DNA of 51,247 nt from an uncultured Clostridia bacterium (lineage in GTDB: Bacteria; Bacillota; Clostridia; Christensenellales; Aristaeellaceae), in contig CAMKJS010000015.1 in the NCBI GenBank assembly GCA_946413245.1, positions 1 to 51,247 on the forward strand, written 5' to 3'. The notes below the pieces were generated by a model. That model searched no databases. It was not told the DNA's origin and saw nothing but the letters and a program-made list of their open reading frames with translations. This document shows positions 42,003 through 49,377 of the stretch, one piece after another. Each line of letters begins with the position of its first letter. The stretch's first letter is position 1. The position numbers were made by a program, and so were the translations under genes.

Positions 42003-43026
42003 TTACGGCTGCTTCAGATAGAATTTCGTCTGCCCGGGCGTTTCCGTGTCGATCCGCTCCGTCATGGCGCCGACGATCGACTTCGTCAGGGTGTCCATGA
42101 AGTCCCCGTGGGTAAAGAGCGAATCGCCTTCCAGCTTCGTGCCCCGATAGTCCACGGTCAGCACCGCGTTGACGCCGCCTTCTCCCGACTGCAGATTCAG
42201 CCGGATCCCGGGATCCTGAATCACGTTGTTGGCGACCATGTCCTGAATATAGCAGGAAACGATCTCCTCTGTGACCAGGCGGCACGCGCTGGCGGCTTTC
42301 CGGCCGAAGAACTGGCGCGCACAGTAATCGTCCAGGGACGCGAGCATGCCGGGCAGATCGGGATAGGGCGAAACGATCTCCCACTCCCATCCCTTTACCC
42401 GGAAAATAAAGTCGTGCGTTTCCTGGCGTTCCGGATGCTGGAAAATCTGCTCGGGCGTTCCGGATTCCCAGACCACACCGTGATCCAGATAGAGAACGCG
42501 GGTAGACACATCCCTGGCAAAGCGCATTTCATGCGTCACGACGATCATCGTCAGCCCCTGCCCCGCCAGGTCGGTCATTACGTTGAGCACCTCGGACACC
42601 ATCTGCGGATCGAGTGCGGAGGTGGGCTCGTCAAACATCAGGATATCCGGCTGCATGGCCAGGGCCCGGGCGATCGCGACCCGCTGGCGCTGGCCTCCGG
42701 ACAGCTCGGAGGGCATTCTGAACGCTTTGCCCCGGAGACCGACCTTGTCCAGCAGGCCGATGGCGCGGTCGTAGGCGTCCTGCTTCGACAGACCGAGCAG
42801 ATCCATCGGCGCCATCATCACGTTTTCCACCACCAGCTTATGGTTGAACAGCGCGTAATGCTGAAAGACCATTCCGATTCTGCGCCGCATCAGGGGCAGG
42901 TTTGTCGCCGGATCGCACATATTGGTTCCGTCGATCCAGATCTCCCCTTTTGTCGGCGTTTCAAGCATATTCAGGCAGCGAAGGAAAGTGGATTTCCGCG
43001 CAGCCCGAAGCCCCGATAACGGAAAT
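42003..43026 (-). pseudogene. Amino-acid ABC transporter ATPase, N-terminus lost and P-loop frameshifted
   Basis: From 42995 downward the frame encodes a GlnQ/HisP-like ATPase: [18 protein letters not shown]-loop FQHYALFNH, signature [15 protein letters not shown], Walker [14 protein letters not shown] ~130-residue C-terminal extension follows, with weak similarity to GHKL ATPase domains ([12 protein letters not shown]). ISVIGASGC, the start of the P-loop, lies in another frame at 43026-43000. One extra base within 42996-42999 (GCGG where three bases are expected) separates it from KST. The first ~30 residues are absent and replaced by aldo/keto reductase sequence. As read, it cannot make a working P-loop. 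A sequencing error cannot be excluded for the frameshift alone. Confidence 0.75.
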
Positions 43027-43029
43027 CCG

Positions 43030-43117
43030 CTTCTTCCTCTGTCAGCGAAGCCATGCGCATGCATCCCAGCGCGATCGAAGATACGGGGAACGTTCCACCC
43101 AGCCGGATTCCTTTCAT
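43030..43117 (-). pseudogene. Aldo/keto reductase N-terminal fragment
   Basis: The ATG at 43117, behind a good AGGAAGGGAAC site, encodes [19 protein letters not shown] and then [12 protein letters not shown]. This is the normal beginning of an aldo/keto reductase (first strand, GCMR motif). Homology then stops abruptly and the sequence enters the ABC ATPase gene. The open frame ends at 42971 after 48 residues. The catalytic Asp, Tyr, Lys and His of the family are all missing. It follows butyrate kinase by 73 bases. Confidence 0.75.
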
Positions 43118-43190
43118 GCTCTGTTCCCTTCCTTTCCTGCTTTTTGCCGGAGTCTTTTTCCAAAGCTCTGTGCCGCAGCCTCTGCAGGCT

Positions 43191-44303
43191 TCAGAACGTG
43201 ATGCCCTCAAAACCCTGCCACACGTTTTTCCCGCTGTAGGTCATCGCCTCAGCCTGCCCGCGCAGCACCTTCAGCACCGGAAAAGCCATCGCCTCCTGCT
43301 CCATCTCGCCCGGATACACGTGGATCGGCGCGATCCAGCCGCAGCGTTCCCGGATGGCGGGGGTGATGTCGTCAAACCTCATCAGGCCGCCGGTCAGCAG
43401 AATGGCGTCCACTTTGCCGCAGAGCACGGCGCTCATCTCCCCTATGCTCTTGCAGATCTGGTATATCATCGTATTCCATACCAGCGTCGCCTTTTTGTCC
43501 CCCTGATCCACCAGCGCGTGAACGGTATCGGAGTTCGACGTGCCGAAAAGGCTGACGAACCCGCCGGATCTTGAGCACATCCGCCGCACGTCGTCCGTGG
43601 AATGGGCCTCGATGTAGTCCAGCAGCGCCAGCACCGGTACGCTGCCGATTCTCGTGGGCGCGAACGGGCCGTCGCCGTCGGCGCCCATGGTACCGTCGAC
43701 CATGCGGCCGTGGTCGTGCGCGCTGACCGTTACGCCGCCGTCGATATGGGCGACGATGAAATTGCAGTCCTCATACCGCCTGCCCATGGATTCGGCGTGC
43801 GCTTCCGCGACCGCCTTGGGATTCAGCACGTGGGAATGGGGTGTACGGTAGAGGCCGCGGATGCCCGTAAGGCGCGCGTAATCGCAGTATTCGTCCACGT
43901 TGGTCGGGTTCAGCGTGTAGGCGGGGCGGCCGTAGGCCAGGGCGAATTTCCAGGCCAGCATGACGCCCAGCTTCGCGGCGTGCTCGCTTCCGCCCACAGC
44001 CGCTTCGGTGTCGTCATACAGCTTCTGGTCGATTTTCGTCACGCCGCCGGGCTGCGTGCACGCGCTGCCGCCGCGGCCCACGAACACGTCGATTTCGGAA
44101 GGATCTGTCCCTTCCTGCTTCAGCATGTCCAGAATCACCTGGTACCGGAAAGGCACCTGGCCGTTGACGTGGGGAAACTGCAGCAGAACCGGCGAATCGT
44201 GGAACTGGCTTCTTTGATACAGCTCTTTGTCGTTCACGAAGAGGCTGATTTTGGTGGAGGTGGAACCGGGATTGATGATCAGCAGCTTATACTCTTTTTC
44301 CAT
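43191..44303 (-). CDS. buk: Butyrate kinase
   Basis: This 370-residue acetokinase-family enzyme is of butyrate kinase length. It has the phosphate-binding LIINPGSTSTKISLF near the start, VGRGGSACTQPGGV, FIVAHIDGGVTVSAHDHGRMVDG and the C-terminal ILLTGGLMRF. It converts butyryl phosphate and ADP to butyrate and ATP, or acts on branched-chain acyl phosphates. The usual partner phosphotransbutyrylase (ptb) is not in the window. The site before the ATG is weak (AGAAGAAG). Confidence 0.92.
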   Translation of the reverse strand: MEKEYKLLIINPGSTSTKISLFVNDKELYQRSQFHDSPVLLQFPHVNGQVPFRYQVILDMLKQEGTDPSEIDVFVGRGGSACTQPGGVTKIDQKLYDDTEAAVGGSEHAAKLGVMLAWKFALAYGRPAYTLNPTNVDEYCDYARLTGIRGLYRTPHSHVLNPKAVAEAHAESMGRRYEDCNFIVAHIDGGVTVSAHDHGRMVDGTMGADGDGPFAPTRIGSVPVLALLDYIEAHSTDDVRRMCSRSGGFVSLFGTSNSDTVHALVDQGDKKATLVWNTMIYQICKSIGEMSAVLCGKVDAILLTGGLMRFDDITPAIRERCGWIAPIHVYPGEMEQEAMAFPVLKVLRGQAEAMTYSGKNVWQGFEGITF

Positions 44304-44506
44304 CTTCTTCTGCGGGATCGGAAAGTTCTTCCGAAACTTTTCAGTCCGCTCCTTACTCTTTCAGTTTGTGAGCCGCCCCGGATTCCGCCCGCAGCGCCGC
44401 GGTCCGTTCCGGGACAACAGTCTCTATTCTTCACACGCTCCCGATTTCCTGCTTCCTCGCCCGCTTTTTCCGGTATTTCCGGTGTCCTGCGTTTTCCGGT
44501 TTTGTA

Positions 44507-44535
44507 TTGAAAAGTACCGTGTCTGTCGGTATAAT
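44507..44535 (+). promoter_or_regulatory. Promoter of the NHLP exporter operon
   Basis: TTGAAA (44507-44512) and TATAAT (44530-44535), 17 bases apart, form a near-consensus sigma-A promoter. It is the best-looking promoter in the window and implies constitutive, fairly strong transcription unless a repressor acts. Confidence 0.75.
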
Positions 44536-44575
44536 AAATCACAGCAAGATATCGGACAAAGGAGCCGACGTGATT

Positions 44576-44797
44576 ATGAGCCAGATATTCAGGGAAAAGA
44601 GCATCAAACGCGTGGACCAGCCGGAGGATCTGAGCGATTATATCCGGGTGACGACGCCTTCCGTATGGATCGTGCTGATCGGGGTCGTCCTGGTGCTCAT
44701 CGCGATTCTGGGCTGGATGATTTTCGGCACCGTGGACGTCCACAACGACGACGGCACGGTCACTGAAACGCATCCGATCACCTATGTGACCAACTGA
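44576..44797 (+). CDS. Short single-pass membrane protein, N-terminal remnant or miniature of NHLP HlyD-like secretion protein
   Basis: This 73-residue protein has a cytoplasmic N-terminus (MSQIFREKSIKRVDQPEDLS) like that of HlyD-type secretion proteins of NHLP systems. One membrane helix follows (VWIVLIGVVLVLIAILGWMIF), then only ~20 outer residues ending HPITYVTN. The usual 200-300 residue coiled-coil and lipoyl-like region is absent. The next gene starts 13 bases later, so the missing part is not just out of frame. AAGGAG at 44559-44564 could serve the ATG at 44576 or the GTG at 44570. It probably anchors or steers the exporter (inference). Confidence 0.72.
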   Translation: MSQIFREKSIKRVDQPEDLSDYIRVTTPSVWIVLIGVVLVLIAILGWMIFGTVDVHNDDGTVTETHPITYVTN

Positions 44798-44810
44798 AGG
44801 AAGAACGTCT

Positions 44811-47009
44811 ATGAAGAAACCGGAAATAAAGAAGCCGAAAAAGCCGGTTACGAAAGGTGTCGCCAAAGTGCCGGTAGTCATGCAGCTGGAAGCCCTCGAA
44901 TGCGGGGCCGCCTGCCTCTGCATGATTCTGGCTTATTACGACAAATGGGTTCCGCTTGAACAGGTCCGGAAAGACTGCGGCGTCTCACGGGACGGGAGCA
45001 ACGCCGCGAATATGCTGACGGCGGCGCAGAACTACGGCATGAAGGTGAGCGCCTTTCGGTACGAACCGGAAACGCTGCAGGAGAAAGGGGTTTTCCCCTG
45101 CATCATCCACTGGAATTTCAACCACTTCGTCGTCTGCAACGGGTTTCGGGGCAAAAAGGTTTATCTGAACGATCCCGCCAGAGGAAACTACAGCGTTTCG
45201 ATGGAAACCTTCGATGCGAGCTTCACCGGCATCTGTCTGCAGATCGTGCCCGGAGAGAACTTCGAGCCCGGCGGCAGGCCCAAAGGCGTCTGGGGCTTTG
45301 TCCGCCGCAGGCTGAAGGAATCGCGCGCCGCCCTCGTGTTCTTCCTGCTGAGCTCCGTGATCGGCGCGCTGATTCAGATTCCGAACACGGGGCTCTCCCG
45401 GATTTTTCTGGACAAAATGCTCACCGGGAAAGAGCCGTCCTGGTATATTCCGTTCCTGATCGGTTTCGCAGCCCTGGCGGTCATTCAGCTGGTCGCCGCC
45501 TGGATCCGGGCGATTTACGCGCTTGCCATGCGGGGCAAAATGGCGGTTACGGGAAGCTCCGCCTATATGTGGAAGGTGCTGCGCCTGCCGATGGAGTTCT
45601 TCAGCCAGCGCATGGCCGGGGATATCCAGATGCGGCAGAGCGCAAACAGCCAGATTGCGAACGAAATTGTCGACACGATCGCGCCGACGGCCGTAAACAC
45701 GGTGATGATGGTGTTCTATCTCGTCGTCATGATCCGCTACTCCTGGCTCCTGACGCTGATCGGCGTGGCTTCGATCCTGCTTCAGATCCTGTCTTCCAGG
45801 CTGATCTCCAAAAAGCGAATCAACATCACCCGCGTGATAGCTCGCGACAGGGCCAGGCTCTCCGCGGCGACCTCCTCGGCGATGGAAATGATCGAAACCA
45901 TCAAAGCCAGCGGGGCGGAGAACGGATATTTTGAAAGATGGGCGGGGTATCAGGCCTCGGTCAACACCCAGAACAACCGCTTTCAGGAGCTGAGCCAGTA
46001 CCTGGGCATGATCCCCGGAATCCTCACCGGGCTGACGAACGCCGCGGTCCTGCTGCTGGGAATCCGGCTGACGATGACGGGCAGTTTCACCGCCGGCATG
46101 ATCATGGCTTTCCAGGGGCTGCTTTCTTCCTTCATGTCGCCGGCGTTTTCGCTGATCGGATCGAGTCAGAGACTCCAGGAGATGCAGACGGATATCGAAC
46201 GCATCGAGGACGTTCTGCAGTATCCGGACGACGTGATGCTGGAGAACGTCTCCGATCCGTCCCGGCCGGCGGAAAAGGAATACGCCAAGCTCAGCGGCAG
46301 TCTCACCATGCGGCACGTCACCTTCGGCTATTCTCCCCTGGACGCGCCGCTGATCGAGGACTTCAGTCTGGAGCTGGAGCCCGGGAAGCGCGTCGCGTTC
46401 GTCGGCGCTTCCGGCTGCGGCAAATCCACGCTGGCCAAGCTGATTTCCGGCCTTTATCAGCCGTGGAGCGGCGAAATCCTTCTGGACGGAATCCCGCTCC
46501 GGGAGATCGACCGCGACGTGTTCACGAGCTCCGTGGCCGTCGTGGATCAGGATATCATCCTGTTTGAGGACAGCATCGCCGGCAATATCCGGATGTGGGA
46601 CAGCTCCATCGAGGATTACGAGATCATCCTTGCCGCCCGCGACGCGCAGATCCACGAAGACATCATGCACCGCCCGGGCGGGTATCAGTATCAGATCACC
46701 GAAGGCGGCCGGGATTTCTCCGGCGGGCAGCGCCAGCGGCTTGAGATCGCCCGAGTGCTGGCTCAGGATCCGAGGCTGATCATCATGGACGAGGCAACCT
46801 CCGCGCTGGACGCCCGCACGGAATACGACGTCGTGCGCTCGGTCAGGGACCGGGGAATCTCGTGCATCGTGATCGCGCACCGTCTTTCCACGATTCGCGA
46901 CAGCGACGAGATTATCGTCCTGGACCACGGCAAGGTGGTCGAGCGCGGAACCCACGAGCAGCTTATAGCCCATGACGGCGCCTACAGGACGCTGGTCACC
47001 AGCGAGTAA
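44811..47009 (+). CDS. NHLP-type peptide exporter, C39 peptidase/permease/ATPase
   Basis: This 732-residue exporter begins with a C39 leader peptidase: Gln25, Cys31 (ALECGAACL), His105 (WNFNHFVV) and Asp121 (LNDPARG). Membrane helices occupy residues ~165-430. The nucleotide-binding domain has GASGCGKSTLAK (~533), FSGGQRQRLEIARV and LIIMDEATSALD. The family cuts double-glycine leaders and exports the peptide. It is 13 bases from the short membrane protein and 17 from the second ATPase. All catalytic residues are present, so the enzyme should be active. No precursor gene is adjacent; a candidate is at 4616-4759. Confidence 0.92.
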   Translation: MKKPEIKKPKKPVTKGVAKVPVVMQLEALECGAACLCMILAYYDKWVPLEQVRKDCGVSRDGSNAANMLTAAQNYGMKVSAFRYEPETLQEKGVFPCIIHWNFNHFVVCNGFRGKKVYLNDPARGNYSVSMETFDASFTGICLQIVPGENFEPGGRPKGVWGFVRRRLKESRAALVFFLLSSVIGALIQIPNTGLSRIFLDKMLTGKEPSWYIPFLIGFAALAVIQLVAAWIRAIYALAMRGKMAVTGSSAYMWKVLRLPMEFFSQRMAGDIQMRQSANSQIANEIVDTIAPTAVNTVMMVFYLVVMIRYSWLLTLIGVASILLQILSSRLISKKRINITRVIARDRARLSAATSSAMEMIETIKASGAENGYFERWAGYQASVNTQNNRFQELSQYLGMIPGILTGLTNAAVLLLGIRLTMTGSFTAGMIMAFQGLLSSFMSPAFSLIGSSQRLQEMQTDIERIEDVLQYPDDVMLENVSDPSRPAEKEYAKLSGSLTMRHVTFGYSPLDAPLIEDFSLELEPGKRVAFVGASGCGKSTLAKLISGLYQPWSGEILLDGIPLREIDRDVFTSSVAVVDQDIILFEDSIAGNIRMWDSSIEDYEIILAARDAQIHEDIMHRPGGYQYQITEGGRDFSGGQRQRLEIARVLAQDPRLIIMDEATSALDARTEYDVVRSVRDRGISCIVIAHRLSTIRDSDEIIVLDHGKVVERGTHEQLIAHDGAYRTLVTSE

Positions 47010-47026
47010 GAGAGGAGGGAATCGAA

Positions 47027-49228
47027 GTGGGCATTTATGACGAGCAGATCCGCGCGCGGAAAAGCTCGGATCAGGAAATTTTCGTCGATTCCATCTATCA
47101 GATCGCCGGCGCGGTCATGGGCAGAAGCGTCAGCGAAGCCCTGAACGACGACCGTATCGTGACCACGGACGCCGTCGGCGACATCCTGAAGCATTATCAT
47201 CTGAAAGCGCGGGAGGTTCCTGAGGAAATCCGGGACATGAACGAGGTCCTGGATTATCTGACCCGGCCCCACGGCATCATGCGGCGTACGGTGACCCTGG
47301 ACGACGAATGGGACCGGAAAGCCGGCGGCGCCATGCTGGGCGTCCGGAAGGACGACGGCAGGGTCGTGGCGCTGATCCCTCTCGGCGCGGCGCATTACTG
47401 GTTTTTCGACCACAAAACCGGGAAGCGGGTCGTCGTCAACCGGAAAAACCGGGATCTGCTGGAACGGGAAGCGATCCTGTTCTATAAACCGTTCCCGCTG
47501 AAGAAGATGACGATCGGCAGCCTGATCCGGTACGTAGCCGGCCAGATCGCTGTTTCGGATCTCGTCTATCTGATTCTCGCGGCGCTCGCGGTGACCGGAA
47601 CCGGCATGATGCTGCCGTGGATCAACAACCGGCTGTTCTCCAACGTGCTTGCTTCCGGAAGCATGCGCGTGCTGCTTGGCGCGGGAATCTTTCTGATCTG
47701 CGCCACCCTCGCAGGCGTAGTGTTTTCCTCCCTGAAGTCGCTGCTGTCCACCCGGATCAGCATCAAGCTGAACGTGAACGTCTTTTCCGCGACGATGATG
47801 CGTATTCTTTCGCTGCCCGTGAACTTCTTCCGGGATTACAGCGCCGGCGAGCTCAGCAGCCGGGCGGGATATATGACCACCCTCTGCAATCAGATGGTCG
47901 ACGCGGTCCTTTCCACAGGTCTGTCGGCGGTGCTGTCCCTGGCCTATATTTCCCAGCTTCTGACGTACGCCCCGTCGCTGACCGTTCCCGCGCTGACGGT
48001 GACCCTGCTGACGCTGGTAGTGGCGGTCGCGACCGTTCTCATTCAGACGAAAGTCACCCGGCAGCAGATGCTGCTTTCCGCCAAGGAAAACGGAATGAGC
48101 TACTCCCTCATCACGGGGATCCAGAAGATCCGGCTGTCCGGCGCGGAGAAGCGCGCTTTCGCCCGCTGGGGAAAACTGTACGCGAAGCAGGCGGAACTGC
48201 TGTACAATCCTCCGTTTTTTCTCAGAATCAGCTCTGTGGTGACGCTGGCGGTCTCCCTGGCCGGAACGCTCGTGATCTATGACACGGCCATCCGGAACGG
48301 CGTCTCGGTCGCGGAATACTACAGCTTCAACGCTGCGTACGGCGCCGTCAGCAGCGCGTTCACGGCAATCGCCGGGATCGCCGCGACGATCGCCAATATC
48401 ACACCGATCCTGAATATGGTGAAACCCATTCTGGAAGCCGAACCCGAAGTGGCAGAAGACAAGCTCGTTCTCACCCGTGTTTCCGGCGAAATCGAACTGA
48501 ACAACGTCACGTTCCGGTACACGGAGTCCCAGCCGCCGGTTCTCGACGACCTGAGCCTCCGGATTCTTCCCGGCCAGTACGTGGCGGTCGTCGGCAAGAC
48601 CGGCTGCGGCAAGTCCACCCTGATCCGCGTCATGCTCGGCTTCGAAACGCCGCAGCGCGGGTCCGTCTATTACGACGGTCACGACCTGAAGAGCGTCGAC
48701 CTTCGTTCCCTCCGCCGGAAAATCGGCTCTGTCATGCAGAACGGGAAACTGTTCAGCGGCAGCATCTATTCCAACATCGTGGTCGCCGCTCCGTGGCTGA
48801 CGATGGCGGACGCCTGGGAGGCGGCGGAAATCGCCGGCATCGCCGACGACATCCGCCGGATGCCGATGAAGATGCATACCATGATCTCTGAAGGGCAGGG
48901 GGGCATTTCCGGCGGTCAGCGCCAGCGGATTATGATCGCGCGCGCCGTCGCGCCGAAGCCGAAAATCCTGTTCTTCGACGAGGCGACCAGCGCCCTGGAC
49001 AACGTGACGCAGAAGAAGATTTCGGAAGCGATGGACAACATGAAGTGCACCCGGATCGTCATTGCCCACCGCCTGTCCACCATTCGCCAGTGCGACCGGA
49101 TCATCGTTCTCGACGGCGGAAAGATCATTGAGGACGGCACCTATGAAGAGCTGATCGCCCGGAACGGCTTCTTCGCCGATCTTGTCGCCCGCCAGCAGGT
49201 GGACGAGACGGCGCCGGAACCGCAATAA
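47027..49228 (+). CDS. NHLP-type exporter, second permease/ATPase subunit
   Basis: This 733-residue protein is the usual partner of the C39 exporter. The N-terminal ~150 residues form an accessory domain without peptidase residues (WDRKAGGAMLGVRKDDGRVVALIPLG). A six-helix ABC membrane domain follows (residues ~170-460). The ATPase domain has GKTGCGKSTLIR, ISGGQRQRIMIARAV and ILFFDEATSALD. Start is GTG at 47027, with GAGGAGGGA a few bases upstream. The two ATPase proteins probably form a heterodimer. The downstream mgtA-like gene has its own promoter. Confidence 0.92.
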   Translation: MGIYDEQIRARKSSDQEIFVDSIYQIAGAVMGRSVSEALNDDRIVTTDAVGDILKHYHLKAREVPEEIRDMNEVLDYLTRPHGIMRRTVTLDDEWDRKAGGAMLGVRKDDGRVVALIPLGAAHYWFFDHKTGKRVVVNRKNRDLLEREAILFYKPFPLKKMTIGSLIRYVAGQIAVSDLVYLILAALAVTGTGMMLPWINNRLFSNVLASGSMRVLLGAGIFLICATLAGVVFSSLKSLLSTRISIKLNVNVFSATMMRILSLPVNFFRDYSAGELSSRAGYMTTLCNQMVDAVLSTGLSAVLSLAYISQLLTYAPSLTVPALTVTLLTLVVAVATVLIQTKVTRQQMLLSAKENGMSYSLITGIQKIRLSGAEKRAFARWGKLYAKQAELLYNPPFFLRISSVVTLAVSLAGTLVIYDTAIRNGVSVAEYYSFNAAYGAVSSAFTAIAGIAATIANITPILNMVKPILEAEPEVAEDKLVLTRVSGEIELNNVTFRYTESQPPVLDDLSLRILPGQYVAVVGKTGCGKSTLIRVMLGFETPQRGSVYYDGHDLKSVDLRSLRRKIGSVMQNGKLFSGSIYSNIVVAAPWLTMADAWEAAEIAGIADDIRRMPMKMHTMISEGQGGISGGQRQRIMIARAVAPKPKILFFDEATSALDNVTQKKISEAMDNMKCTRIVIAHRLSTIRQCDRIIVLDGGKIIEDGTYEELIARNGFFADLVARQQVDETAPEPQ

Positions 49229-49244
49229 TCCCGCGGCGCCGCTG

Positions 49245-49273
49245 TTGCTCTTTCCCTTCGCGCCGTGTATACT
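49245..49273 (+). promoter_or_regulatory. Promoter of the P-type ATPase gene
   Basis: TTGCTC (49245-49250) and TATACT (49268-49273) are 17 bases apart. Transcription should begin near 49280, placing the hairpin at 49282-49324 at the very 5' end of the RNA. Confidence 0.65.
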
Positions 49274-49281
49274 TGAAAGCT

Positions 49282-49324
49282 GTCAGTTCCGCGGCCGGCT
49301 GTGCGGCCCGGCCGCGGAACTGAC
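49282..49324 (+). promoter_or_regulatory. 17-bp perfect stem-loop at the 5' end of the mgtA-like transcript
   Basis: GTCAGTTCCGCGGCCGG (49282-49298) and CCGGCCGCGGAACTGAC (49308-49324) are exact reverse complements with loop CTGTGCGGC. No T-tract follows, and the ATG is 53 bases downstream, so it is not a simple terminator of the upstream operon. It may stabilise the RNA, sense ions, or be a DNA operator. Confidence 0.6.
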
Positions 49325-49377
49325 GGAGAAACCGGAACCCGCCGCGCAATTTCCCGATACAGAGGAGGAAGACCCGG

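Noticed and set aside
44507..44575. Longer N-terminus for the small exporter protein
   Set aside because: The extra codons lie within the -35/-10 promoter and upstream of AAGGAG, so they cannot be in the mRNA's coding part.
49280..49377. M-box (Mg2+) riboswitch before mgtA
   Set aside because: The leader is only about 98 bases and contains one simple hairpin, not the conserved multi-helix M-box.
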